Below are positions 44,464 to 53,223 of a stretch of 64,000 bases of DNA, piece by piece. A program made the translations under genes and the position numbers. This DNA is from WRGT01 sp964450405 (GTDB taxonomy: Bacteria; Spirochaetota; UBA4802; UBA5550). The notes below the pieces were generated by a model. It was not told the origin of the DNA, searched no databases, and saw only the letters and a program-made list of their open reading frames with translations. The stretch lies in contig CAYVCQ010000001.1 in NCBI GenBank assembly GCA_964450405.1, positions 372,001-436,000 on the forward strand. Reading direction: 5' to 3'. Positions within the stretch are counted from its first letter, which is position 1, and every line of letters begins with the position of its first letter.

Positions 44464-46740
44464 ATGAATGTAGCACAAGATTTTAATTCGCTTAAAAGCG
44501 AAGAGTTAGCAGTACAAGCTTTGCAAAAAGATTTTATAATGATACCTCTTTGCGAAGCATCTATTGAGCCCCATGAGAGAAATACAAAGGAGTATCTCAA
44601 GGAACTGGCAAAAATCACCGGTAAAAGAATATTTACTGGTAAGGAGCCGAAAATATCAGGTTGGCAGAATCTAAATCTGGAAACACATACGGAAGATGAT
44701 GCAAGACGTTTGTTTGTAAATCACAAAGGAAACTATGGTATAGTCACTGGTGTAAACAAACTTTGTGTGGTCGATTTTGACAACATGGAAGTTTATCATA
44801 AATTTGCAGAAAAATTCCCTGAAATTATTGCAAACACAGTTGTTGTAAAGACCGGGAAAGGTATGCATGTTTATTTTCGTGTTGATGATGGTGGATTTAC
44901 AGGTCCTGCACGATTTGATGGAGAAGTGCTTGGTGATTGCCGAGCAAAAGGAGGGCAGGTAGTTTGCCCGCCTTCCATTCATATTCAAGGAAAACGTTAT
45001 GAATGGATAAATTCTCTTAAAGGTTATGAAATACATATCATCAAATCACTGATAGAGCTTGGTATTGAGCCTGCAAAAAAAGGAATAACTGCAAATAAAA
45101 AAGAAACAGCTGCTGAATTATTGGAGCGAGCATGTAAGGCTATCATTGAAGCTGAAGATGGAACTCAAAATGATGCCATAAGCTTCTATGCGGGCAGAGT
45201 ATTTATAGAAGTTGTTAATGGTAATCTGCCTCAGGACGAAGCATATGATGCCTTAATGAAAGCATCCATTGACGGCGGACATCCAGCAGAAAGGACTGCT
45301 GCAACTCTTGAGTCTGCAATGAAATATGCACAGAAAACTAAAACAAAACAACAGGGTAAACATACTTCTGAATGGTTTGCACTCACTGGTGATAAAATCT
45401 ACAGCAGAACCGATAGAGGTAATGCAGAACGTATCATTGATATGTTCCCTGGTAAATTAATCTTTATCCCGGAGACTGGTGAATTCTATGCGTGGGATGG
45501 AAAGTCCTGGAATTCTAAAAACTCAGGAAAATCTTTTTTAAAGATGTATGATGAAATGCTTGAATGCCTTCTTTATGAGGCAATAAATGAAAGACATGAC
45601 AAGCTCAAAGAAGAAAAATTTAGTTGGAAGCTCAAATCTGAATGGTTTTCTACCATGACAAGTGTAAAAAATCACCTAAGAGGTATGCTCAGTAAAAATA
45701 TTCAGGAAATGGATACAGATGATAATTTGTTAAATTGTCAAAATGGAGTGTTGAATCTTATAACACTTGAACTCTTGCCTCATTCTCCAGAGTTATATAT
45801 GACAAAGATTATAAGAGCAAACTTTATTCCCGATAAACCAGCCGATAGATGGAGAAAATTCATTAAAGACATTACTATGGATAATCCTGAACTTGCTGAT
45901 TACTTACAGCGTATAATGGGGTATTGCTTAACAGGTAGAACAGATGAAAAAGCGATGTTTTTCTGTTATGGAGATACTGGAAATAATGGAAAGTCCACTC
46001 TATTAAATGCTGCGGGTTATATTCTGAATGATTACTGCATGAAAATAATGAGCGACAGTTTGATGGTGAAAAAAAATGGGTCAAACATTAACAATGACCT
46101 GGCTCGGCTACCTGGAGCAAGATTTGTCATTGGTAGCGAAATTAGTACTGGACATAGACTAAACGACGGACTTCTCCGAGACTTTGTTGGTAATGGTGAT
46201 GCTATTACTGCAAGGTTTTTGCATAAGGAGTATTTTCAGTTTATTCCGAAGTTCAAACTATTTATGTATGGTAACACAAAGCCTGACATTTACTCGACTG
46301 ACGAAGCAATGCGAAAAAAAATCGAGATGATTCCATTTACCTATGAAGCAAAAAACCCTGATGTTACACTCAAGGATGTCTTTGCCGGAGAAGAAATGGA
46401 TGGTGTATTTGCTTGGATGGTCAAAGGGCTTGAAATGTATCATGCAAGGAAGCTTACGAATAAACCAAAATGCGTGATAGATGAAACAGTTGGGTATTTT
46501 GATGAGAATGACTTTGTTCACAACTTTCTTTCAGAGTGCTGTGAAACCGGTGAAGGATTATTCGTTTCTAAAGCTGAATTTTATTCCAGCTATGCAGATT
46601 GGTCAGAAGAAACTAATTCATTTAAGTTGACCAAAACCAAATTCGGTCGGGCAATTAAACAGAAAGGTTTTCAAGACGCTAAGCGTGACAGTGGTAAGAA
46701 CCATGTCTGGTTAGGTTTGCAATTAAAGAAAACCGTGTAA
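44464..46740 (+). CDS. Prim-pol / superfamily 3 helicase replication protein
   Basis: 758 residues. Residues 60-210 are a primase-polymerase domain: YGIVTGVNKLCVVDFDN (D-x-D metal site) and VVVKTGKGMHVYFRV. Residues about 370-680 are a D5/P4-type helicase: CQNGVLNL, Walker A YGDTGNNGKSTLLN, Walker B RFVIGSEIS, sensor MYGNTKPDI. The C-terminus has a winged-helix-like tail (LTKTKFGRAIKQKG). Such proteins start replication of plasmids, phages and satellites at their own origin, which fits the repeat region upstream. Confidence 0.9.
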   Translation: MNVAQDFNSLKSEELAVQALQKDFIMIPLCEASIEPHERNTKEYLKELAKITGKRIFTGKEPKISGWQNLNLETHTEDDARRLFVNHKGNYGIVTGVNKLCVVDFDNMEVYHKFAEKFPEIIANTVVVKTGKGMHVYFRVDDGGFTGPARFDGEVLGDCRAKGGQVVCPPSIHIQGKRYEWINSLKGYEIHIIKSLIELGIEPAKKGITANKKETAAELLERACKAIIEAEDGTQNDAISFYAGRVFIEVVNGNLPQDEAYDALMKASIDGGHPAERTAATLESAMKYAQKTKTKQQGKHTSEWFALTGDKIYSRTDRGNAERIIDMFPGKLIFIPETGEFYAWDGKSWNSKNSGKSFLKMYDEMLECLLYEAINERHDKLKEEKFSWKLKSEWFSTMTSVKNHLRGMLSKNIQEMDTDDNLLNCQNGVLNLITLELLPHSPELYMTKIIRANFIPDKPADRWRKFIKDITMDNPELADYLQRIMGYCLTGRTDEKAMFFCYGDTGNNGKSTLLNAAGYILNDYCMKIMSDSLMVKKNGSNINNDLARLPGARFVIGSEISTGHRLNDGLLRDFVGNGDAITARFLHKEYFQFIPKFKLFMYGNTKPDIYSTDEAMRKKIEMIPFTYEAKNPDVTLKDVFAGEEMDGVFAWMVKGLEMYHARKLTNKPKCVIDETVGYFDENDFVHNFLSECCETGEGLFVSKAEFYSSYADWSEETNSFKLTKTKFGRAIKQKGFQDAKRDSGKNHVWLGLQLKKTV

Positions 46741-46752
46741 GTAAAAGTTCTG

Positions 46753-46780
46753 ATAGAGGGGATTTCTAAATCCCCTCTAT
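46753..46780. terminator. Perfect palindrome after the helicase gene
   Basis: ATAGAGGGGATTT and AAATCCCCTCTAT, 12 bases past the stop. Strong stem but no long T-run. Confidence 0.7.
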
Positions 46781-46834
46781 TGCAGACTTAAAATTAAATA
46801 GCCTGTAAATTAAAACGAATAATGGAGTTACTCA

Positions 46835-47491
46835 ATGAAAATGAAAAAACTTGTTCAGATTATAAAAGATGAGATGAGAGAAACAATAAAGGAACACTTC
46901 ATGACCGATATGGATTTTGAAGAAGTCTTAGAAAAGTCAAAAATTGATACATATAACTGTACCGATTTTCACGAAAAATATGACTGGGATAAAATTGATA
47001 AAGCAATTCCAATCGTTGTACATGAGGTTTTAAAAGAATACCATGTAGAAGAAAAAACATGGGTAGAGGCTACGGATAATGATAAACTCGATAAATCTTT
47101 TTCTGAACTGGAATCTATGGGTCTGATTACAGGACAAGATTTTGATTTTTGTCTGAGTGCCGGTGTTGAGTCCATGCACAAACAATTGGAAATCAGAGAA
47201 ACAAAAGGAGAAAAGTATTACGGTTATCTATTCTATCACTGGCAAGCTGGTTATTCTGCAAGACAGGGCGATGGACTATATTTGTATTATGGCACATTTT
47301 TTGAAAATGGAACAGGAGATATAGCCAAAGAGATAGGTAAAATGATTTCTCAAATACTCCGCAAAAATGGCTTGAAAGTAACTTGGGATAGAAGTCCCTT
47401 TTCTGCTATAAAAATAAATAAATTCAAATGGCAAAAAAGACGCATGACTTCATCTCCTTTGTCAGAAGGAAAGGAAAGTCTTTCTGCATGA
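46835..47491 (+). CDS. DUF6891-like protein
   Basis: 218 residues. ATDNDKLDKSFSELESMGLI, DFDFCLSAGVE, GYLFYHWQ, LYLYYGTF and the ending FKWQKRR follow the DUF6891 pattern as I remember it. No catalytic motif. GGAGTTACTC precedes the ATG at 46835. A terminator follows. Confidence 0.65.
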   Translation: MKMKKLVQIIKDEMRETIKEHFMTDMDFEEVLEKSKIDTYNCTDFHEKYDWDKIDKAIPIVVHEVLKEYHVEEKTWVEATDNDKLDKSFSELESMGLITGQDFDFCLSAGVESMHKQLEIRETKGEKYYGYLFYHWQAGYSARQGDGLYLYYGTFFENGTGDIAKEIGKMISQILRKNGLKVTWDRSPFSAIKINKFKWQKRRMTSSPLSEGKESLSA

Positions 47492-47514
47492 GAATGTAAA
47501 ATGTTTTAAACAAG

Positions 47515-47547
47515 GGAGTGATTTCTATTGGAGTCACTCCTTTTTTT
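47515..47547 (+). terminator. Intrinsic terminator
   Basis: GGAGTGA and TCACTCC around TTTCTATTGGAG followed by seven T, 23 bases after the DUF6891-like stop. Confidence 0.9.
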
Positions 47548-47563
47548 ATGTATTATTGTAATT

Positions 47564-47974
47564 CTAAAAAAAAGATAAAACATATAGGTTCGGAGTATAA
47601 AAATCTTCCCAGTTTAATATCTGAAACCGGTCTTCACCGAAGTATTGAACTAACGAACATCCCAGCGCAACTGACCGGCTTCTACCCTTGTCACAGTGTA
47701 TCAGAACAGACCTGACCCCACAAGAAATCATATCTTCAATAAAATTAAGAAACGTTTCTTTTTTTTGGACATTAAATAGTTGAGCCTCGTCATTACAAGT
47801 CTTGAAGTCTGAATCCCAGAATTGGAGGCGTAATAAGCCTTTCATTAAGTTGTTGTCGTGATATTGAATCGGGTCCGGGAAGGGGTTGCTGACTGCAACG
47901 ACACAAAATAGTTCCAAATGCTCATCAATTCTCTCATTTATATTATTTTTATTGCATATAATTATATCTATCAT
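47564..47974 (-). CDS. PTP/dual-specificity-phosphatase-like protein
   Basis: About 136 residues. SVLIHCDKGRSRSVALG is the H-C-x5-R-S P-loop of protein tyrosine phosphatases; an Asp in FWDSDFKT could be the general acid. ATG at 47974 follows AAAGGATAAA and lies one base after the stop of the amidotransferase gene, so the two are translationally coupled. Substrate unknown. Confidence 0.75.
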   Translation of the reverse strand: MIDIIICNKNNINERIDEHLELFCVVAVSNPFPDPIQYHDNNLMKGLLRLQFWDSDFKTCNDEAQLFNVQKKETFLNFIEDMISCGVRSVLIHCDKGRSRSVALGCSLVQYFGEDRFQILNWEDFYTPNLYVLSFF

Positions 47975-47975
47975 T

Positions 47976-48707
47976 TTATCCTTTCCTTTCTTGTGATGAA
48001 AACACTTCTTCACCTTGTTTATAAACCTTCAATTCGCCGGGGCTGAACTGTGTGAATGGCTCAACGGTGAGTGGCTTGGTGGATACAGTGTAACCCGAAT
48101 TTTCAGATAAATGGTTTTTAACATATCCTAATCCCCCATTATGCATATTGATATCAGAGTAACAGAATAAAAGTTTTCCATCGGTCATGATTATATTAAA
48201 TGAGCCCATGTTATTAATTTCGCACAGAAGACTATGAATCTTTTTAAATCCATCTTCATTCCATACCAACTGCTGTTTTGATATTTCACTTAATATGTAC
48301 GCAAACGAGAATTCAGAGTCGGTTTGTCCCGATGGTTTGTATTGACCCAGAGGTAGTTGCCTACTCTGTCCCCGAAGCGTACCATTATGCATAAATACCC
48401 AATCTCTGTTATTAAGTGTGAACTTAAAGGGATGGCAGTTTTCAAAATTTTTATTGAGACCGGGGCTCGCAAGCCTGACGTGTAACAGGAATAAATTTGA
48501 AACTGACTCCGTAGATTTCATAACCTTTTCGATTAATGGTGACTTAAGCGCCATGACCGGCTGTTTTCTAACTATCATAGATTTGTCAGGCAAAGCATAA
48601 GCAATTCCGGTTCCGTCGGGATTGCATAAGCCCCTATCAAGAAAATTATACATCACTTTCCCAGGTCTCACAGGCTTGTTAAATGATTGGGCAAATAGTT
48701 CACACAT
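47976..48707 (-). CDS. Class II glutamine amidotransferase (YafJ-like)
   Basis: About 243 residues starting MCELFAQSFN; Cys2 is the Ntn nucleophile once Met is removed. LLHVRLASPG, HPFKFTLNNRDWVFMHNGTLRG and TDSEFSFAYIL are the amidotransferase signatures. The frame is open to 48932, but AAAGGAGGATATCAT before 48707 and the required Cys2 fix the start. No synthase domain is attached, so the nitrogen acceptor is unknown. Coupled to the phosphatase-like gene. Confidence 0.85.
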   Translation of the reverse strand: MCELFAQSFNKPVRPGKVMYNFLDRGLCNPDGTGIAYALPDKSMIVRKQPVMALKSPLIEKVMKSTESVSNLFLLHVRLASPGLNKNFENCHPFKFTLNNRDWVFMHNGTLRGQSRQLPLGQYKPSGQTDSEFSFAYILSEISKQQLVWNEDGFKKIHSLLCEINNMGSFNIIMTDGKLLFCYSDINMHNGGLGYVKNHLSENSGYTVSTKPLTVEPFTQFSPGELKVYKQGEEVFSSQERKG

Positions 48708-48831
48708 ATGATATCCTCCTTTCATTGTATCATGCTTTGATAATAGAACTGAATTAAATTTAGCACAACAAACCTGAAAACAATTACTGTAATAGTATTC
48801 ATGTTCATCTATGTTAGGATTTGCGGGGGTA

Positions 48832-48863
48832 TAAAAAAACCCGCAAATAATCTTTAGCGGGTT
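48832..48863 (-). terminator. Minus-strand terminator with alternative pairing
   Basis: On the minus strand AACCCGC..GCGGGTT is followed by a T-run. The GCGGG arm can instead pair with the next CCCGC (ATTTGCGGG/CCCGCAAAT at 48819-48848), so two exclusive hairpins exist ahead of the amidotransferase gene. It could end the 71-residue gene or act as an attenuator. Confidence 0.65.
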
Positions 48864-49018
48864 CACTTCTGAAGTAGTGTGGTTATCCGCTTTTACCTTT
48901 TTATTTGATATAGCGCCAAAAGGAATTTGCAATTAAACCCCGGTGCTTGCAACTTATAATAAAACAGTACAAAGATATGATTGAATTGTCAATATTATAA
49001 TCAAAAAAATTTCTGTTT

Positions 49019-49234
49019 TTAAATCTTTGCCTCACCTTTAGCTATCATGAAAATAATGCCGATGTCATCGCATCCCACTCTATACCGTTTCAGTTTGAGA
49101 AAAGGGAAGAGGATTTCAAATCGGCTATGTGTATTTTTAAGTTGTTCCGGAGTGTAATTGTTTTTAAGATAATTGGCACACTCATTATACATTTTCTTCT
49201 CTGCTGCGGTTGCTTTGAATTGTAATAATGACAT
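49019..49234 (-). CDS. Small protein, paralogue-like to 32870-33091
   Basis: 71 residues with a helical N-terminus and LFPFLKLKRYR. Shares spacing with the 73-residue protein at 32870. AGGAGGTAATTAC precedes the ATG. Function unknown. Confidence 0.6.
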   Translation of the reverse strand: MSLLQFKATAAEKKMYNECANYLKNNYTPEQLKNTHSRFEILFPFLKLKRYRVGCDDIGIIFMIAKGEAKI

Positions 49235-49286
49235 GTAATTACCTCCTATGCCTGTTTATTAAATCTAATATAAACTCACGGCAATA

Positions 49287-49865
49287 CTATATTCTCAGCT
49301 CCAAACATTTATGTATGGCTTCAAACATAGACCCGGAATCCGAACCTACTCTATATTGTTTATCGGTTATCAATTTACCTATGAAATCATTCACGTCAAT
49401 TTCTGCTGCACTCAACGATAATGCATCCTCACATGCTCCGATGAAAAAATCAACAAACTCTTCAACGGCGGCGGCAGTAGTATTAAAATCCACAACTTGT
49501 TTTTGCTGGGGGATTGATAATAATTTTGATGGTGATTCAAAATGAGGTCCAAATCCTGACCAGCCAAATTTTATGGAGTTGGTCTTATCACGAAAGGCTG
49601 GGTAAGCTTCTTTGAAGTAGGTGTGCAAAGTCAAATCAATAGAAACCATAGAGAAGAGGCAAAGACAAAAGTTTTCACGATTTTCTTTCTCAACATTTGC
49701 AATATCTTTACTTAGATTTGCCCAGTCCTTGCCACCGAAAAAAAATGTATTTTCATCGACTCCAAAATGTTCGGGGCTGTTTTGAACAGTTTGGTTTGGT
49801 TTCTCAAGGTTAATGCTCTTTATATCTTGCATGAACTGGTTTTTATAATATTTTTGAATTTCCAT
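49287..49865 (-). CDS. Hypothetical protein
   Basis: About 192 residues from MEIQKYYKN, chosen because CTTGGAG lies six bases upstream (frame extends to 49889). Contains KFGWSGFGPHFES and a helical C-terminus. No family recognised. Confidence 0.6.
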   Translation of the reverse strand: MEIQKYYKNQFMQDIKSINLEKPNQTVQNSPEHFGVDENTFFFGGKDWANLSKDIANVEKENRENFCLCLFSMVSIDLTLHTYFKEAYPAFRDKTNSIKFGWSGFGPHFESPSKLLSIPQQKQVVDFNTTAAAVEEFVDFFIGACEDALSLSAAEIDVNDFIGKLITDKQYRVGSDSGSMFEAIHKCLELRI

Positions 49866-49959
49866 TTTCATCTCCAAGAATTTATACATTATAAATTGTT
49901 AATATAAATATTATTGACCTGTTATCTACAGGTCAATTTTGGTACCGACAAATATGAAA

Positions 49960-50286
49960 TCAATCATCCACTCGCATTTTTTTGTCTTTTACTATGATGT
50001 CAGAGTACCCAGTATTTTTTAATTCAAAACCATCAGAATAAGTCAAACACGCCTCACTCTGGCATTCAAGTAGTGTAATCCTTTTTGCACTACACTCAAT
50101 AATCGCAGGTTTAAGTGGACTTGAAAGTCTAACTTTTTCATAAACTCTTCCATCGTTACATTTGACATTTACGATTTGTAAATATTTACCTTTGTTAAAA
50201 ATTCTAAAATAATCACCTTTGGGGTATGCAATGGCAACGCCCACCATTAATACAATGAAAGCAAAAACACCAAAAATCTTTTTCAT
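49960..50286 (-). CDS. Small secreted protein
   Basis: 108 residues with signal peptide (KKIFGVFAFIVLMVGVAIAYP). The mature part is beta-rich with three Cys (VKCNDG, IIECSAK, LECQSEAC). AAGGAGAATAATAT precedes the ATG. Next to the membrane MORN protein. Confidence 0.65.
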   Translation of the reverse strand: MKKIFGVFAFIVLMVGVAIAYPKGDYFRIFNKGKYLQIVNVKCNDGRVYEKVRLSSPLKPAIIECSAKRITLLECQSEACLTYSDGFELKNTGYSDIIVKDKKMRVDD

Positions 50287-50323
50287 ATATTATTCTCCTT
50301 ATTATATGTCCTTATTTTTAAAT

Positions 50324-51586
50324 TTAAAGCCTTGAGACTACCTTGTATGAAAGGTACGCTGCACTTATAGAGTTTAAAGTTGTTTTAAGGACAGATTCTT
50401 TTAAATGAATTTTTTTGTTGAAGGCATCATATGCGGCTCCATCCCCGCTTGGTTCACCTTTAACGAAATTGTCATATAATTTAGTTCCATCTAAAAACTG
50501 CAAGCATCCGTATCCATGTTGAATTCCCTTATAAACCTCACCCTCATATTTTGAACCATATTTAACAGAGTCTACTGCTGCAACACCACTAAAACAATCA
50601 TCGTAGTAGTCACCTTCGATTCGAGTTCCATCATTGTATTCAACGATACAATAACCTTGAAGGACATTATTAAGACTGGTTCCAAGAAATTGGCATGTAT
50701 CGCCTTTGATATAGATAAATCCGTTTGTTTTGCCGTTAACAAACTCTACAGAGACTTCAGCTCCGTCTGGTTGAGTGAACTCATGAAATCCGTTATAAGC
50801 TTTTCCGTCTTTAAAGCTTTTAAATGAAATATATTTCTCTTTATTTTTCTCATAAGTATCTCTAAAGTTTTTAAACTGTTCTGCATTGGTAATGTTAACA
50901 AGTTCAAGATTGAAAACTTTTAGAGAGTTATTCGTAAACATAATATCTTCCCACAAGGAGTAAGCAGTCCATGTCGTGTACAAGTCAGTGCTTATGCCAT
51001 AAAGATGAAATACTGCTATTACTCTGTAATTTGTTAATAACAGAAATGTGTTTTGAGAAAGACTTTCATCACCACCGTTTAAAAGGTTTGCGAAGGCAGA
51101 ACCGAGTTTTGCGCCAGAGCTTTTATATGAGGTTATTCTGCGAACCATTTCATTACGTCTATCTGGTAAAATTGAATTGCCACCTAAGTATGAGAGCACA
51201 ATTTCATTAGTAACAATAATCCCTTCATTCTTAAGCTTTGTCTCCAATTTCCGGGCATAACTTTTTTCTTGATTTTCATAGTCTTCAACAACGCTCTGTT
51301 TTAATTCGGCAATTTTCTCAGGTCCATAGAATTTTGTTTTCGATTCTGTTAGCGTTTCAAGAAAAACTAATGGCCAAAGAATAAAAAACACTACTTGAAA
51401 CATGACAACATTTATGACAATAGATACGATAAGAAGACATGCCGCCCCAATAAATTTATACTTATCTTGTTTGAAGGTATAGAGCCACGTCCATAGACCT
51501 CCAGGGAGTATCGCCAACAAGATAGCGATTATTTTCTTTTTTTGTTTCTCTCCTTTTGTTGATACATCATCAGATATAATAGTCAT
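50324..51586 (-). CDS. Membrane protein with C-terminal MORN-like repeats
   Basis: About 420 residues. Two or three membrane helices at residues 18-80 (IIAILLAILPGGLWTWLYTF; AACLLIVSIVINVVMF), a cytoplasmic helical stretch, a PH-like beta region (TFLLLTNYRVIAVF) and degenerate MORN units (YEGEVYKGIQHGYGCLQF). Start at 51586 (MTIISDD) follows AAAGGAGAGTGTT. Function unknown. Confidence 0.7.
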   Translation of the reverse strand: MTIISDDVSTKGEKQKKKIIAILLAILPGGLWTWLYTFKQDKYKFIGAACLLIVSIVINVVMFQVVFFILWPLVFLETLTESKTKFYGPEKIAELKQSVVEDYENQEKSYARKLETKLKNEGIIVTNEIVLSYLGGNSILPDRRNEMVRRITSYKSSGAKLGSAFANLLNGGDESLSQNTFLLLTNYRVIAVFHLYGISTDLYTTWTAYSLWEDIMFTNNSLKVFNLELVNITNAEQFKNFRDTYEKNKEKYISFKSFKDGKAYNGFHEFTQPDGAEVSVEFVNGKTNGFIYIKGDTCQFLGTSLNNVLQGYCIVEYNDGTRIEGDYYDDCFSGVAAVDSVKYGSKYEGEVYKGIQHGYGCLQFLDGTKLYDNFVKGEPSGDGAAYDAFNKKIHLKESVLKTTLNSISAAYLSYKVVSRL

Positions 51587-51702
51587 AACACTCTCCTTTA
51601 TCATAGCCCTTGCAAAAGATTGAATTCATAAATTGCTCTATTATTATAAACCGTGATATATTGCGGTGTTTGCGGCAAGTCTTTTTTGATATAAAGTTTC
51701 AT

Positions 51703-51936
51703 ATGAAAGAAAAATCTGAAATTGAAGACTCTGAAAAATTTTTATTTTCACTTGGTTATTGGATAAAAACAAAAAGGGAGAGCAACTCGCTAACTCAGGA
51801 GCAAGTGTCAGAAAAAACTGGAATTGAATACAAATATTATCAAAAAATTGAGGCTGGAAGAGCCAATATCACTATGGAAACTTTCCATAAAATATGTTTG
51901 GCTCTCTACATCGACCCCATTAATCTTTTTAAATGA
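51703..51936 (+). CDS. XRE-family HTH regulator
   Basis: 77 residues. LGYWIKTKRESNSLTQEQVSEKTGIEYKYYQKIEAG is a Cro/CI-type helix-turn-helix. The frame opens at 51610 but MKEKSEIED at 51703 is typical. Divergent from the membrane MORN gene and near the transposase operon; may control element genes. Confidence 0.85.
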   Translation: MKEKSEIEDSEKFLFSLGYWIKTKRESNSLTQEQVSEKTGIEYKYYQKIEAGRANITMETFHKICLALYIDPINLFK

Positions 51937-51948
51937 TTGTAAATGTTT

Positions 51949-52194
51949 TTATTGTAAAAACTCATCACAGCTTAAAATTCTCTGAATCTCGTATTCCACT
52001 TTTTTCTTAAAATCATGCCCCTGATTTCGGATATCTCCAAGAATTAGATAATATGCCAGTGCAGATTCTATTTTAACTGCAAAGTTATCAAATTCTGCTG
52101 CATCATTTTTTAATGACTCATAAAACTTTATTCTCTTTTGTTTTAACACTTCAGCAGTTATTCTAAACTCCGAACTTGTGTTGTTGATTTTCAT
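51949..52194 (-). CDS. Small helical protein
   Basis: 81 residues, almost all helix (ITAEVLKQKRIKFYESLKND). AAAGGGGATTTAT precedes the ATG. Ends 13 bases from the convergent XRE gene. Unknown function. Confidence 0.55.
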   Translation of the reverse strand: MKINNTSSEFRITAEVLKQKRIKFYESLKNDAAEFDNFAVKIESALAYYLILGDIRNQGHDFKKKVEYEIQRILSCDEFLQ

Positions 52195-52280
52195 ATAAAT
52201 CCCCTTTTGATTGTATTAAAAATTAATACGTTTCATATGAGGAGGTGATTAAAACTTTTTTTAATTTTTCAAAAAAAAAT

Positions 52281-52934
52281 TCAATTTTCAGCATCCAGAC
52301 CGAGCCGGGGCTGAATCCATTTCTGGACTTTCTTCTGATTTTGACTGATACAGGAATGCCAGTCTTGATACCCACTGATTTTACTAAGTTTGACGCCATT
52401 ATATCTATAACAAAGATTCCATCCCAACTCAAGACCTGCTTCCTTTTCAGGCTTTGTAAACCTCTTGTAAGTGTTTCCAATTAAATCAGTCCAAATACAG
52501 GTTTCTAACCTTTTGAGTTTGGAACGCTGGCTTCTAATCCTTTTATTAAGGTCCCCCACTAATTCCCCGGCTCTGAAGTTAAATAGTGAGGTTTTGATAT
52601 AGCCATTTCCGAAATCGAAGCTATTCATATGTTCTAATAACCTATACTCACATATACCCCATAAATAGATTGGGTCGTAACGTTTATTGAGCTTAGCTAT
52701 TTGGTACGAAATGAGGTTCTGCCAATCTGATTTCAGGGTTTGCTTCTCCAAATAAATCCTAAACCTGTCTTTGAGCTTATTAACAGCTCTTGAACAAGCT
52801 TTACCCCACGTCCGGTTTCTCCCATTATCCTGTTTTGGAACAGTTTCCGGTTTCAGTCTCTGCCTATTATATATGTTAATAATGAAATTTTGAATAAGCC
52901 ATGGTGGAAATTCCGTATCTCTCATCTTATTCAT
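52281..52934 (-). CDS. Transposase-operon protein 3 (unknown)
   Basis: 217 residues, basic and helical (KLKDRFRIYLEKQTLKSDW; LNKRIRSQRSKLKRLE), consistent with nucleic-acid binding. It overlaps the 98-residue gene by 8 bases, and that gene overlaps the transposase by 4, so all three are coupled. Likely an accessory transposition or regulatory factor. No family recognised. Confidence 0.65.
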   Translation of the reverse strand: MNKMRDTEFPPWLIQNFIINIYNRQRLKPETVPKQDNGRNRTWGKACSRAVNKLKDRFRIYLEKQTLKSDWQNLISYQIAKLNKRYDPIYLWGICEYRLLEHMNSFDFGNGYIKTSLFNFRAGELVGDLNKRIRSQRSKLKRLETCIWTDLIGNTYKRFTKPEKEAGLELGWNLCYRYNGVKLSKISGYQDWHSCISQNQKKVQKWIQPRLGLDAEN

Positions 52935-53223
52935 GCCGGGTCCTCCTCAAACTATATCCAAAATCTTTGCCCCGGTGTTGAATTACTTCTGCACAGAGCT
53001 CGACCACCTGCTGTTCACTGAGATGCCTACATAAATACTTCAGGTCACTGCAAATCAGGTAAAAGTTATCGAGTCCGAACCTGCCCTCAGCCTTGTTTGG
53101 GTTCCTTAATTCTACCTCACAATTTAAGGGTGTTAAAATTCTTGAGGTGAGAAAGCAGCGTTTTTTCTGCATCTCAATAAGCTGCCAAAATGAATCGGCT
53201 CCAAATTTAAAGTCTGTCTTCAT
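52927..53223 (-). CDS. Transposase-operon protein 2 (unknown)
   Basis: 98 residues between the transposase and the 217-residue gene, with short overlaps on both sides. Contains FWQLIEMQKKRCFLT and LCRHLSEQQVVELCAE, helical. No family recognised. Confidence 0.65.
   Translation of the reverse strand: MKTDFKFGADSFWQLIEMQKKRCFLTSRILTPLNCEVELRNPNKAEGRFGLDNFYLICSDLKYLCRHLSEQQVVELCAEVIQHRGKDFGYSLRRTRHE

Noticed and set aside
48708..48932. N-terminal extension of the amidotransferase
   Set aside because: It would bury the essential Cys2; a strong binding site marks the internal ATG at 48707.
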